Positions 16,588 through 25,614 of a DNA stretch of 64,000 nt are shown here, one piece after another. Location of the stretch: NCBI GenBank assembly GCA_002748065.1, contig PDRJ01000035.1:64047-128046 (forward strand). The letters are read 5' to 3'. The notes below the pieces were generated by a model. The model ran no database searches and was not told the DNA's origin. It saw only the letters and a list, made by a program, of their open reading frames with translations. This DNA is from Bacteroidota bacterium. GTDB taxonomy: Bacteria > Bacteroidota > Bacteroidia > Bacteroidales > BM520. Position 1 is the stretch's first letter; every line of letters begins with the position of its first letter. The position numbers and the translations under genes were made by a program.

Positions 16588-16922
16588 AGCTCTGTTCTTT
16601 CCACAAAGGTAAGAATAGTTTTTAAGTAAACTTCTTTCTTCCTCTCTTTTTGCCTGAACGGTCAGCCTATTTCAGGGACGTACAATTAGCAATCAGTAAT
16701 TAGTAATTAATATTTTTTTGAAAATTAGATGTTTACAGGACTCTAGAAGGGGTTTATAACGCAGTGGGAAGGCGCTAACCGATAAAAAGGTAAAAGATAA
16801 AAGGTAAAAGCCGACAGCCAGTAAGCCTTGGAGGGGGTCTATGGCGGGAGGTTGCCATCCCTGTTACAAAGGTGTCGCTCCTCCGGAGCTGATGTACCGG
16901 CTGTTGGCTTTTTTACCGGGAA
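16588..16922. other. 335-bp intergenic region with short-period repeats and an inverted-repeat element
   Basis: No gene is seen. 16684-16712 has the near-repeat AATTAGCAATCAGTAATTAG followed by TAATTAAT. 16793-16810 is an A-rich short repeat (AAAAGGTAAAAGATAAAAGG). Arms GGTAAAAGCCGACAGCC (16803-16819) and GGCTGTTGGCTTTTTTACC (16899-16917) are imperfect inverted repeats enclosing about 80 bp that include the REP-like hairpin listed separately. The right arm ends 5 bp from the glyA stop and could act in glyA 3'-end formation. Confidence 0.55.
16871..16889 (+). repeat. REP-like hairpin (GGTGTC foot)
   Basis: GGTGTC followed by a perfect stem-loop GCTCC-TCC-GGAGC (16877-16889). The element at 18394-18412 has the same foot and a stem of the same length in which T-A is replaced by C-G on both sides, the covariation expected of related REP units. 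Confidence 0.55.
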
Positions 16923-18203
16923 TTACCAGGCAAACAAGGGGAAATCCTTCATCAGGGCATTCACCTCTTTGCGAACCTTGGCGATTACCGCTTCATCCTC
17001 AATATGGGAGATCACCTCATCAATCAATGCTACGATGATGGGCATGTGTTCCTCTTTCAAGCCCCGTGTGGTAATGGCGGGAGTACCCACACGCAAGCCA
17101 CTGGTCTGGAATGGCGAACGACTATCGAAAGGCACCATATTTTTATTCACGGTGATATCGGCCTTCACCAGGGTATTCTCCACAAGTTTTCCTGTGATTT
17201 CCGGGAACTTACTACGCAGGTCGATAAGCATCAGGTGATTATCTGTACCTCCGGAGATCACGTTATACCCCCTGTCCACAAATGCTTTGGCCATCACCTC
17301 CGCATTCTTTTTCACTTGTTGGATATAGGTGAGATAGTCGTCGGTAAGGGCTTCGCCAAAAGCCACTGCCTTTGCCGCAATCACATGCTCCAAGGGGCCA
17401 CCCTGCACGCCGGGGAAGACGGCAGAATCGATAAGGCTGGACATCTTACGCACTACGCCTTTTTTCGTGGTGATGCCCCAGGGATTATCAAAATCTTTAC
17501 CCATGAGGATCAATCCGCCACGTGGGCCACGAAGGGTCTTATGGGTCGTTGTGGTCACAAAGTGGCAGTGGGGAATGGGGTCTGCCAGCAGGCCACGGGC
17601 AATCAATCCACTGGGGTGAGAGACATCGGCCATCAGCAGTGCGCCAATCTTATCGGCAATCTCACGCATACGCTTGTAATCCCAGTCACGACTATAGGCA
17701 GAGGCCCCGGCAATGATCAATTTTGGTTTATGTGCCAGCGCCGCCTCTTCCATCTTGTCATAGTTAACCACACCATTTTCCTCTTCAACCCCGTAAGCCA
17801 CCGGGTTATAAAGAATTCCTGAGCTATTCACCGGAGAGCCGTGCGAAAGGTGTCCACCATGGCTCAAATCCAGCCCCATAAAGGTATCGCCCGGCTTCAA
17901 GCATGCCAACAGTACCGCCATGTTGGCCTGTGCACCACTATGCGGCTGCACATTGGCATACGCCGCACCAAACAACTCCTTGGCCCTCTCTATGGCCAGT
18001 TGCTCTGTCTCATCCACATGTTGACATCCGCCATAGTAACGCTTACCGGGATATCCCTCAGCATACTTATTGGTCATCACCGACCCCATGGCTTCCATAA
18101 CCTGATCACTCACAAAATTCTCTGAGGCAATCAACTCGATACCATCCATTTGGCGCTTCCGCTCTTTGCCAATGATATCAAAAACAAGCTCATCTCTTCT
18201 CAT
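16923..18203 (-). CDS. glyA: Serine hydroxymethyltransferase
   Basis: 426 residues; PLP enzyme that moves the serine hydroxymethyl group to tetrahydrofolate, giving glycine and 5,10-methylene-THF. All signatures are present: [36 protein letters not shown], and the PLP-lysine motif [14 protein letters not shown] with Lys222. Length is typical. The gene is monocistronic and flanked by repeat-rich spacers on both sides. The 190 bp upstream hold GC-rich sequence (GTGCCGCAGGC near 18247) that may be a decayed repeat. Confidence 0.98.
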   Translation of the reverse strand: MRRDELVFDIIGKERKRQMDGIELIASENFVSDQVMEAMGSVMTNKYAEGYPGKRYYGGCQHVDETEQLAIERAKELFGAAYANVQPHSGAQANMAVLLACLKPGDTFMGLDLSHGGHLSHGSPVNSSGILYNPVAYGVEEENGVVNYDKMEEAALAHKPKLIIAGASAYSRDWDYKRMREIADKIGALLMADVSHPSGLIARGLLADPIPHCHFVTTTTHKTLRGPRGGLILMGKDFDNPWGITTKKGVVRKMSSLIDSAVFPGVQGGPLEHVIAAKAVAFGEALTDDYLTYIQQVKKNAEVMAKAFVDRGYNVISGGTDNHLMLIDLRSKFPEITGKLVENTLVKADITVNKNMVPFDSRSPFQTSGLRVGTPAITTRGLKEEHMPIIVALIDEVISHIEDEAVIAKVRKEVNALMKDFPLFAW

Positions 18204-18393
18204 TACAAATTGGTATTATGAACACTTCCCCCAGCCACAATCCCCGTGCCGCAGGCTACGCACCACCCCGGGATCGCCACATCTGGAAGCATCCTATGTT
18301 ATTTTACATGAATTAAATTCTTACCCCACAAAAATAACAATTAATCCGAAATAACCACGGGGACAAACAAGGAATCCCCCTCCTCCCCCCAAA

Positions 18394-18412
18394 GCCCCAT
18401 AGGGGCGACACC
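18394..18412 (-). repeat. REP-like hairpin directly behind the RAYT remnant
   Basis: On the minus strand: GGTGTC then GCCCC-TAT-GGGGC, a perfect 5-bp stem with 3-nt loop. It begins immediately after the stop codon of the transposase remnant, the typical placement of REP sequences next to their RAYT transposase gene. Confidence 0.6.
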
Positions 18413-18574
18413 TTAATTCAGCCCATCGAATAAAAACTGCTCCTTATAATCTACATTAAACGGCTCCAAAAGAGTTTTATCCTCTTCCTTGAATCCTTTC
18501 TTACGATGATGTTCCGGTTGGTTTATGATATACCTTGTCACCGCATCTATTTGTGATTGAGCATAGCTAAATGC
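18413..18574 (-). pseudogene. C-terminal remnant of a REP-associated tyrosine transposase (RAYT, IS200-like)
   Basis: The last 53 residues of a minus-strand frame (AFSYAQSQID ... YIINQPEHHRKKGFKEE ... FNVDYKEQFLF) match the C-terminus of Bacteroidota IS200-like RAYT proteins, which typically read FSYSRSQID-(20)-NQPEHHKK-SFxEE and end xxxYDERYLF. The catalytic HUH and Tyr segments are absent: upstream sequence is unrelated and AT-rich. It is therefore a dead fragment. A stop codon and then a REP-like hairpin follow at once. Confidence 0.72.
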
Positions 18575-18773
18575 AGCAAATAGACTGGTTAGTGTCTGAA
18601 AATCAACAAAAAAAAGACACCTTACGACTAACCACAAGCAAGACATACACAATACATAATCACAGAGTTAACAAAACAAACAGCTCAAATTTTCAACATT
18701 GACCATGAGGGCTTAATTCGTGAATTAATAGCTATAAATAAAACACTTACTAAATTCTTAAACCCAAATCCCT

Positions 18774-18781
18774 TATCTTTG
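18774..18781 (+). promoter_or_regulatory. Putative -7 box upstream of the M16 peptidase pair
   Basis: TATCTTTG is an exact TAnnTTTG match, 49 bp before the start of the first M16 gene. The -33 element is not clear. Confidence 0.45.
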
Positions 18782-18830
18782 ACCGGATAAAGAGCTTGCG
18801 AAAGTCGAGTAAACGTATAAAAAAGCACTT

Positions 18831-20078
18831 ATGATCTCTTTCAACGAATATACATTATCCAACGGTCTGGTATTAATTGTACATGAGGACCACACGACCC
18901 CCATGGCAGCGGTAAACATCCTATACAACGTTGGTGCGCGGGATGAAGATCCCCACAGAACGGGCTTTGCACACCTTTTCGAACACCTGATGTTCGGAGG
19001 ATCCATCCATATTCCCTCCTATGATGAGCCGCTGGAACGAGCCGGAGGAGAGAACAACGCCTTCACCTCCAACGATATCACCAACTACTACCTCAGCCTT
19101 CCCGCTGAAAACCTTGAGACGGCTTTTTGGTTGGAGTCAGACCGAATGCTGAACCTTGCCTTTTCTGAAAAGAGCTTGGAAGTACAACGGAGTGTGGTCA
19201 TGGAGGAGTTTAAGCAGCGCTACCTGAACCAGCCTTACGGGGATGTCTTTTTGCTGTTACGCCCCCTGGCGTACCAAACCCATCCCTACCAATGGCCCAC
19301 AATCGGGAAGGAGTTACGCCATATCGCGGATGCCCAAATGGAGGAAGTGAAAGCCTTCTACCATAAGTTTTACAATCCCTGCAACGCCATCATGGCGGTG
19401 AGTGGCGATGTTCATGGGGATGACGTATATGCCTTAGCGGAGAAATGGTTTGGATCCATTCCATCGGGATCCCCTTACCATAGGAGGCTACCGCAAGAAC
19501 CCAAACAACAGCAACAGGCGCGTCTAACCGTAGAACGAGAGGTTCCTTCCAACGCCCTCTACATGGCCTGGCACATGCCCGGAAGGCTGGATAAGCGCTA
19601 CCATCGAACCGATCTTATCTCGGATATCCTCTCCCATGGAGAGTCTTCACGTTTTACCCAAAAACTGGTCAAAGAACAGCCCTACTTTACCGAACTCAAC
19701 GCCTACATCACCGGAGATCTGGATCCCGGCCTCTTTATCATTTCAGGAAAGCCCAACGAAGGGGTCTCCTTTGAAGAGGCCGAAGCGGTCATTCTCAAAG
19801 AGCTGGAACTGTTAAAATCAACGCCCCCCCCAGAGCGGGAGTTGCAAAAGATGAAGCATAAAATTGAGTCTATTCTTCTCTTCTCAGAGCTAAAAATCAC
19901 CACCATCGCATTGAACCTCTGCATTGCCCGATTAATGGGAGACACCAACTTAATCAACACCGAATTGGAGAGGTACCTTGAGGTGACACCGACAATGATC
20001 AGCGAGCAGGCACAGGCCCTCTTTACCCCCGAAAACAGCAGCATCTTACGTTATCAATCCCAAAAAGAGTCCAAATAA
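18831..20078 (+). CDS. M16 family zinc metallopeptidase (catalytic partner)
   Basis: 415 residues, bacterial M16B type (mitochondrial processing peptidase-like). The inverted zinc motif HxxEH is present as HLFEH (His48, Glu51, His52), followed about 75 residues later by VVMEEF supplying the third ligand. No clear signal peptide. The next gene, 2 bp downstream, encodes an M16 homologue lacking the zinc motif, so the two probably form a heterodimer in which this subunit cleaves peptides. Substrates in Bacteroidota are not defined. Confidence 0.92.
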   Translation: MISFNEYTLSNGLVLIVHEDHTTPMAAVNILYNVGARDEDPHRTGFAHLFEHLMFGGSIHIPSYDEPLERAGGENNAFTSNDITNYYLSLPAENLETAFWLESDRMLNLAFSEKSLEVQRSVVMEEFKQRYLNQPYGDVFLLLRPLAYQTHPYQWPTIGKELRHIADAQMEEVKAFYHKFYNPCNAIMAVSGDVHGDDVYALAEKWFGSIPSGSPYHRRLPQEPKQQQQARLTVEREVPSNALYMAWHMPGRLDKRYHRTDLISDILSHGESSRFTQKLVKEQPYFTELNAYITGDLDPGLFIISGKPNEGVSFEEAEAVILKELELLKSTPPPERELQKMKHKIESILLFSELKITTIALNLCIARLMGDTNLINTELERYLEVTPTMISEQAQALFTPENSSILRYQSQKESK

Positions 20079-20080
20079 CC

Positions 20081-21364
20081 ATGGTAAATAGAACACACGC
20101 ACCGAGCAACGGAATCTTAAACCTCAACCACATCACCCTTCCCACACCGGAGGTATTTCATTTGGATGCGGGCCTTCCTGTTTTTTGCATTGAAGGAGGG
20201 AGCCAGGAGCTCTGCAAAGTCGAATTTATCGTCGGGGCGGGATCGGACAAACAAGAGAAACCCCTTGTGGCAGCTTATACCAACCACATGCTCAAAGAGG
20301 GCACCGCCACCAGAAGTTCCCTCCAAATTTCAGAGGAATTAGATTTCTACGGTGCCTTTTTAGAGCACTACACCACTCCGGATACCTCGGTGATTGCACT
20401 CTATACCCTCAACAAACACCTGGAGGCGACCCTACCCATCTTTGTGGATCTGATTTTCCATGCCATATTCCCCGAAAAGGAGTTTGAAACCCTAAACCGA
20501 AGAAAAGAGCAGGCCTATCGCATCAACGAACAGAAGGTACAGTACGTCGCAGGCAAAAAGTTCAGGCCCCTCCTCTTCGGAGAAGCCCACCCCTACGGTG
20601 GGGAAATCGTGGAGACCTCTTTTGAGGAGATTAGCCTCAGCGACCTTCGCTCCTTCTATGAGAAGTACTACACGCCGGATAATGCCAGGATTATCATTGC
20701 CGGAAAGATTGACCGAAAGTTGATCCCCCTGCTGAATAAACTACTCGAAAGGGGGGAGAAGAGGAGCACAACATCTCCCCCACCGAATTTCCACAGGGAG
20801 GCGCCCCGACCCCAAACACTGGTAATTCCAAGGGAGCAAACGGTACAGTCAGCCCTAAGAATGGGAAGTTTGACCCTCAACCGAGACCACGAGGACTATC
20901 CCGGGGTAGAGTTTACAAGCATCGTACTGGGAGGCTACTTCGGGAGCCGCTTGATGCGAAATATTCGGGAAGACAAAGGGTACACCTATGGCATTGGCAT
21001 GCGCGTTGTGCCCTTAAAGCATGGTGCCTACTTTACGATCGCCACGGAGGTGGACACCCATGTGACACAGGCTACCATTGATGAAGTCCGAAAGGAGATG
21101 AAAAAGCTTCGTACCGAGGAGATGGAGCAGGAGGAGCTTGCGTTAGTAAAAAGTTACCTGCGGGGCAGCCTCATGCGAAACTTCGATGGAGCCATGGCCC
21201 TAAGCGAACGATTTCGAGAGATGTCCGATGCCGGCTTAGACAACCGCTTTTACCAAAGGGTGTTTGCCACGGTAGAGCAGATCACCACGCAAGAGATCCT
21301 CCGCATAGCAGGGAGCTATTTTCACGAGGAAAACCTATCTATGGTAATTGCAGGGAAGAGATAA
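20081..21364 (+). CDS. M16 family peptidase, non-catalytic partner
   Basis: 427 residues. The M16 fold is clear (NHMLKEGTATRSSLQISEELDFYGAF in the N-half; SRLMRNIREDKGYTYGIG in the C-half) but the zinc motif is replaced by YTNHMLKE, so it cannot bind zinc in the usual way. The Arg/Tyr pair of the C-terminal half, which helps orient substrate across the dimer, is retained (RNIREDKGYTYG). This is the standard split seen in M16B heterodimers. Starts 2 bp after its catalytic partner. Confidence 0.92.
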   Translation: MVNRTHAPSNGILNLNHITLPTPEVFHLDAGLPVFCIEGGSQELCKVEFIVGAGSDKQEKPLVAAYTNHMLKEGTATRSSLQISEELDFYGAFLEHYTTPDTSVIALYTLNKHLEATLPIFVDLIFHAIFPEKEFETLNRRKEQAYRINEQKVQYVAGKKFRPLLFGEAHPYGGEIVETSFEEISLSDLRSFYEKYYTPDNARIIIAGKIDRKLIPLLNKLLERGEKRSTTSPPPNFHREAPRPQTLVIPREQTVQSALRMGSLTLNRDHEDYPGVEFTSIVLGGYFGSRLMRNIREDKGYTYGIGMRVVPLKHGAYFTIATEVDTHVTQATIDEVRKEMKKLRTEEMEQEELALVKSYLRGSLMRNFDGAMALSERFREMSDAGLDNRFYQRVFATVEQITTQEILRIAGSYFHEENLSMVIAGKR

Positions 21365-21413
21365 TCTTTGGCTACCCTCACCGTTTTCACGACCTCTTTT
21401 CCTAAAAAACCGT

Positions 21414-21421
21414 TACTTTTG
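21414..21421 (+). promoter_or_regulatory. Putative -7 box upstream of the T9SS type B protein
   Basis: TACTTTTG matches TAnnTTTG and lies 24 bp before the preferred ATG at 21446. Its position inside the longer possible reading frame (TTG at 21368) supports the shorter gene. Confidence 0.5.
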
Positions 21422-21445
21422 GCGCATAAACGAGAAGTTATAGCT

Positions 21446-23494
21446 ATGCAGTGCAAAATAAGCCTTTTCATCCTCTTTCTATTGCTAATGGTAAAGCCGC
21501 TAAAGGCTCAGCAGTATGAGTCTTTCTTTCGCGCAATCCATACCGATAACAATACGAGTATCTCGTTGGAATGGATTCGTCCCTCCAACGGGGTTATTGC
21601 GGCAGAGTTCAAGGAGTATCACGTTTACCACAGCGACTCCCTGCAGGGACCTTACCGCAACATAAAAACGATTCTAAGCTACAATAACACGAACTTCACC
21701 CACCGTGGCGTGGATCCCCAAAACCCTCACTACTATTTCGTAACCACCCTCAGAAAAAACAATGACAGTATTACATCAGATACCCTAACGCCCATCCGGC
21801 TAAAGGTAAGAAGCTACAATAGTAACTCTACCGCATGGCTCACGTGGAACCCTCTTAAGGAGAACCCTCCCCTCTTTGATTATCAATACGAAATCCACCG
21901 CATCATTGCCGGACAAACCGACGAGGTGATTGCCCTCTGTGACACCGTAGCGTACTTTGATAACTCCTTTCACAACTGCAATGAAACCACCATTCAATAC
22001 TATTTAACCTTGTACGACTCACTTTCCAGAAAAGCGAGCCGAAGCACTGACGACCAAGATATCTTTTTGGATATTACGCAACCCGAACATACCTCCATAA
22101 AAAGTGTAACGGTAATCGATAATCAAGAAATTGAACTCCGCTGGGAGGCCAGTACAGCCAGTGATGTGGCGCGATATGAAATCTTTGAAAGTCGGCAATC
22201 TGGTGCCCCCTGGAACTTTCTTTTTAACGTATACGGCACCGACACGACTTTCCCCGGCAACAACATCTGTAATGGAGAGATTAACTACGTGGTCTCGGCG
22301 GTGGATTCCTGTGGAAACAAAGCGCCTCCGGATTATAATTTTGCACACCGGGTTATCAATTTAAGCACTATTAAGCAAGACGTATGCGCACAAAATGTCC
22401 ACTTTCAATGGAGTGACTACATCAATATGAATCCACCTCTTCAGGGATATCGCATCATAGAAGTGGATAGTGTGGGGAACGTTATAAACAGCCTAAGTAC
22501 CCCCCCTACTTCGGAGTATGACTTAAGCACCCTTTTCGATAGTGGCAAACAGTACTGTTACCTCATTGAGGCCTTTAACAGTGCCGGCCACACTAGCACC
22601 TCCTGCACACGATGCATTGTAGGACATGATCCTCTTTTTCCGGATACCCTTTCTGTCACCAACCTCTCGGTGGTTTCTCCCAATACCATCAGGGTACAGT
22701 GGTTCATTGATGATGCGGCCAACAGCTCTTCCCTGTACCGTATGTGGCGTGAGGGCCTCTCTTCGGGAACCCGAACAATGGTACAGGAGGCCACGCCACT
22801 ACAAGGCAACCTCCTCTCCTTCTTAGACACCACTGTCAACACCCAAAACGAGGCATACCGCTATTTTTCTGAGGCCATTGATTCCTGTGGAACCACCCTC
22901 TCCTTAGCTCCGGAGGCACAAACGATCCTGCTTCAGGGCCAAAGTCCCACCACAGGCGTTTATGAATTAGATTGGAGTGAAGCGTACAACTCCTCCCACC
23001 CCTTGCAAGGATACCGGGTGATCCGAAGAACCAACAGCGCTGTCGACACCCTCTACCGGGGATTAGCCCGCTCTTACACCGATCAAATCAGTAATCCCGA
23101 GATCAATGCACAAGGAGTCCGCTATGAGGTAATTGCCCTCTACAAGGATGCTTCTTCTCCCCAAAGATACTTCAGCTTCTCCAATCCCATTTTCCTCTCC
23201 TCCAGACTAAAAATGTTAAATTTTCCCAATGCATTCACCCCCAACGGAGATGGCCTCAATGAAACCTTTGGGCCGATAGGCTATTTAAATTCGCAAAATG
23301 TAAAAAGTTACCAATTGACCATTTATGACAGATGGGGGAAGAATATTTATAAATCAGACAGTTATAATAACGAATGGGATGGCACCTCAGCGGGCACTCC
23401 CGTACCAGCAGGAATCTACCTCTATCACGCAATTCTCACCACGGATGGGGGCTTACAACTGGAACACCGGGGCAGTGTAGCCCTGATCAAGTAA
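21446..23494 (+). CDS. Large secreted fibronectin-III-like protein with gliding-motility/T9SS type B C-terminus
   Basis: About 682 residues from the ATG at 21446, which directly precedes a signal peptide (ISLFILFLLLMVKPLKAQ); a TTG 78 bp upstream would add a meaningless N-terminus. The body consists of several Fn3-like sandwiches (LEWIRPSNG, AWLTWNPLKENP, ELRWEASTASD, VQWFIDDAAN, LDWSEAYNSSHP mark repeat starts). The end (FPNAFTPNGDGLNETF, YDRWGKNIYKS, EWDGTSAGTPVPAGIYLYHA) is the CHU_C/gliding-motility-associated domain, the T9SS type B signal. Probably a cell-surface adhesin or matrix protein; ligand unknown. Confidence 0.88.
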   Translation: MQCKISLFILFLLLMVKPLKAQQYESFFRAIHTDNNTSISLEWIRPSNGVIAAEFKEYHVYHSDSLQGPYRNIKTILSYNNTNFTHRGVDPQNPHYYFVTTLRKNNDSITSDTLTPIRLKVRSYNSNSTAWLTWNPLKENPPLFDYQYEIHRIIAGQTDEVIALCDTVAYFDNSFHNCNETTIQYYLTLYDSLSRKASRSTDDQDIFLDITQPEHTSIKSVTVIDNQEIELRWEASTASDVARYEIFESRQSGAPWNFLFNVYGTDTTFPGNNICNGEINYVVSAVDSCGNKAPPDYNFAHRVINLSTIKQDVCAQNVHFQWSDYINMNPPLQGYRIIEVDSVGNVINSLSTPPTSEYDLSTLFDSGKQYCYLIEAFNSAGHTSTSCTRCIVGHDPLFPDTLSVTNLSVVSPNTIRVQWFIDDAANSSSLYRMWREGLSSGTRTMVQEATPLQGNLLSFLDTTVNTQNEAYRYFSEAIDSCGTTLSLAPEAQTILLQGQSPTTGVYELDWSEAYNSSHPLQGYRVIRRTNSAVDTLYRGLARSYTDQISNPEINAQGVRYEVIALYKDASSPQRYFSFSNPIFLSSRLKMLNFPNAFTPNGDGLNETFGPIGYLNSQNVKSYQLTIYDRWGKNIYKSDSYNNEWDGTSAGTPVPAGIYLYHAILTTDGGLQLEHRGSVALIK

Positions 23495-23510
23495 ACTATT
23501 GCTTTTTTCA

Positions 23511-23518
23511 TACCTTTG
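23511..23518 (+). promoter_or_regulatory. Putative -7 box upstream of the parvulin genes
   Basis: TACCTTTG, 78 bp before the first parvulin gene. The flanking pattern ATTGCTTTTTTCATACCTTTG is nearly repeated before rsfS (61472-61489), suggesting a shared promoter type. Confidence 0.45.
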
Positions 23519-23596
23519 CGCCACGGAGGCCATAAAAATGGTTAGAGATCATGGATCAAACCGTAGAAAGAGACTAAACATTGAAAAATAAATATC

Positions 23597-25570
23597 ATGA
23601 AGATTCATCGAATAGTAGCGCTTGTTGCCATCCTCTGGGGAGGCCTTGCCTTTGCACAGGATAATAACCCCGTCATACTCACCATTGGAGACGAATCTGT
23701 CACAAAAAATGAGTTTGTCGCCGTTTATCAAAAAAACAACATGGATGGAGAAGCTATGGATCAAAAGTCCGTAGCGGAGTATCTGGACCTTTACGTTAAA
23801 TTTAAACTCAAAGTGGCCGAGGCCAAAGCATTGGGCATGGATACCATTCCCTCCTTCGTCTCAGAGCTTGAGGGTTACCGTGAGCAACTTGCGAAATCCT
23901 ACCTCATTGATGAGGAGACCAATAAACAACTCATAGAGGAGGCATACCAACGACAACAAGAGGACTTACGAGCCTCACATATTCTGATTCGTCTGGACAA
24001 AAATGCGGCCCCCAAGGACACATTGGCGGCATACCACAAAATTGTAGGCATCCGCAAACGCATTCTAGCCGGAGAAGATTTTGCCACCGTTGCCATGCAG
24101 GTATCGGAGGATCCTTCGGCCAAAGACCGTGAAACCAAAGGACGTACTATTCCCGGCAACAAAGGAGACCTGGGCTACTTTACGGTATTCGATATGGTTT
24201 ACCCTTTTGAGACAGCAGCATACCAAACAGCCATCGGAGAAATCTCCGAGCCGGTACGCACCGATTTTGGATACCACCTGCTGAAGGTCACCCATCGCAA
24301 ACCCGCCATGGGCAAGGTGCAAGCAGCACACATCCTTCTCAAATACGAAGGAGCAAAAACAGCAGCGCAAGAGCAAGAGCTCCATAAACTCATCGACGAG
24401 GTATATGCAAAAATCCAAGATGGCATGACCTTCGAAGAGGCAGCAGCCACCTACTCAGAAGATCCCGGATCCGCACAAAAAGGAGGCGTCCTTCCCTGGT
24501 TTAGCTCCAACCGAATGATCCCAGAATTTATTGAGGTTGTCAGCAATTTAAAAGAGAAAGGCGAAATCTCTGAACCCTTCGAGACCATCTACGGATGGCA
24601 CATCGTCAAACTTATCGACACCAAACCTATCGGTAGCTTTGAAGAGGAGAAAGAGAATATCAAAAGCCGACTTGCTCGCAGCGATCGCTCCAACAAGAGC
24701 AAAGAATCTCTCACCCAGAAAGTGCTTGCAGAGTACGGATTCAAGGAGTATCCACGAGGAAAAGAGACGGCCTTTGCGGCTATTAATGACCAGATTTTCA
24801 CCGGAAAGATGAAGATTGAAAACATCAATAGCTTCCAAAAGCCCCTTTTTAGGATAGGAGACAAAGATATCTTACAGATCACCTTCCTGGAGTATGTTCT
24901 TGACAACCAAAAACTTACCAACCCCGCTTCTCTCTCAGCAACCATCGCCTCCTTTTACAAGAAGTTTATTGAGAAGGAAGCCATTGCCTACGAAAACAGC
25001 AAGTTAGAGGAGAAGTACCCCGAGTTCAAACAACTGATGCAAGAATACCATGACGGCATTCTGCTCTTTGACCTGATGGATAAAAAAATCTGGTCGTATG
25101 CCATCAAAGATACCACCGGCCTAAAAGCGTTCTATGCCGCCCATAGGGATGACTATATATGGAAAGAGCGGGCAGAGGCCACTATCTATACCTTCACCAA
25201 CGACGGTGCGGTAAAAAAGGCCCGGAAGATGGCCAAAGGGGGAAGCTCCGTGGAGGACATCCTCAACGCTGTAAACGCCGGTAGTGCCCTTATCCTCACT
25301 ACGGAAACAGACAAGTTTGAGAAAGGGAGCAACGAAATCCTCAACAAGGTTTCATGGAAAAAAGGAGTTTCCAAATCCTTTACCCATAAAGGGAAAACCC
25401 TCTTTGTACAGATATACAACTTCCTTCCTCCCTCCCCCAAAGAGCTCTCCGAGTGCCGTGGACTGGCCATCTCAGACTATCAGAAACAACTGGAAGAGGA
25501 GTGGGTAAACGAGCTTCGAAAAAAATACCCGGTAAGAGTGAACGAACAAGTCCTTCGCTCCATCCAATAA
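23597..25570 (+). CDS. Periplasmic peptidyl-prolyl isomerase with two parvulin domains (PpiD/SurA-like)
   Basis: 657 residues with an N-terminal signal (ALVAILWGGLAFAQ). An N-terminal chaperone-like helical region is followed by two parvulin (rotamase) domains, beginning at RASHILIRLDKNA and AAHILLKYEGAKT, each with the closing motif GYHLLKVTHRKP or GWHIVKLIDTKP. The last 250 residues are a poorly conserved helical extension. Such proteins help fold outer-membrane and secreted proteins. 44 bp before the next, SurA-like gene. Confidence 0.88.
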   Translation: MKIHRIVALVAILWGGLAFAQDNNPVILTIGDESVTKNEFVAVYQKNNMDGEAMDQKSVAEYLDLYVKFKLKVAEAKALGMDTIPSFVSELEGYREQLAKSYLIDEETNKQLIEEAYQRQQEDLRASHILIRLDKNAAPKDTLAAYHKIVGIRKRILAGEDFATVAMQVSEDPSAKDRETKGRTIPGNKGDLGYFTVFDMVYPFETAAYQTAIGEISEPVRTDFGYHLLKVTHRKPAMGKVQAAHILLKYEGAKTAAQEQELHKLIDEVYAKIQDGMTFEEAAATYSEDPGSAQKGGVLPWFSSNRMIPEFIEVVSNLKEKGEISEPFETIYGWHIVKLIDTKPIGSFEEEKENIKSRLARSDRSNKSKESLTQKVLAEYGFKEYPRGKETAFAAINDQIFTGKMKIENINSFQKPLFRIGDKDILQITFLEYVLDNQKLTNPASLSATIASFYKKFIEKEAIAYENSKLEEKYPEFKQLMQEYHDGILLFDLMDKKIWSYAIKDTTGLKAFYAAHRDDYIWKERAEATIYTFTNDGAVKKARKMAKGGSSVEDILNAVNAGSALILTTETDKFEKGSNEILNKVSWKKGVSKSFTHKGKTLFVQIYNFLPPSPKELSECRGLAISDYQKQLEEEWVNELRKKYPVRVNEQVLRSIQ

Positions 25571-25614
25571 GCAACTCCTACCCTCAGAAGATATATTAAA
25601 CCAGATCCAACTCA

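Noticed and set aside
18236..18300. GC-rich spacer upstream of glyA with GTGCCGCAGGC and CCCCGGG, possible further REP unit
   Set aside because: The stem is broken and the GGTGTC foot is missing, so I could not tie it to the REP units nearby.
18631..18790. Plus-strand frame reading QIFNIDHEGLIRELIAINKT toward the M16 promoter region, possible gene tail
   Set aside because: No start codon, overlaps a promoter-like box and the AT-rich flank of the RAYT remnant; composition alone does not support a gene.
18831..21364. PQQ or lantibiotic-type processing peptidase pair
   Set aside because: The M16 pair has no biosynthetic or transport genes around it; ordinary bacterial M16B heterodimers fit better.
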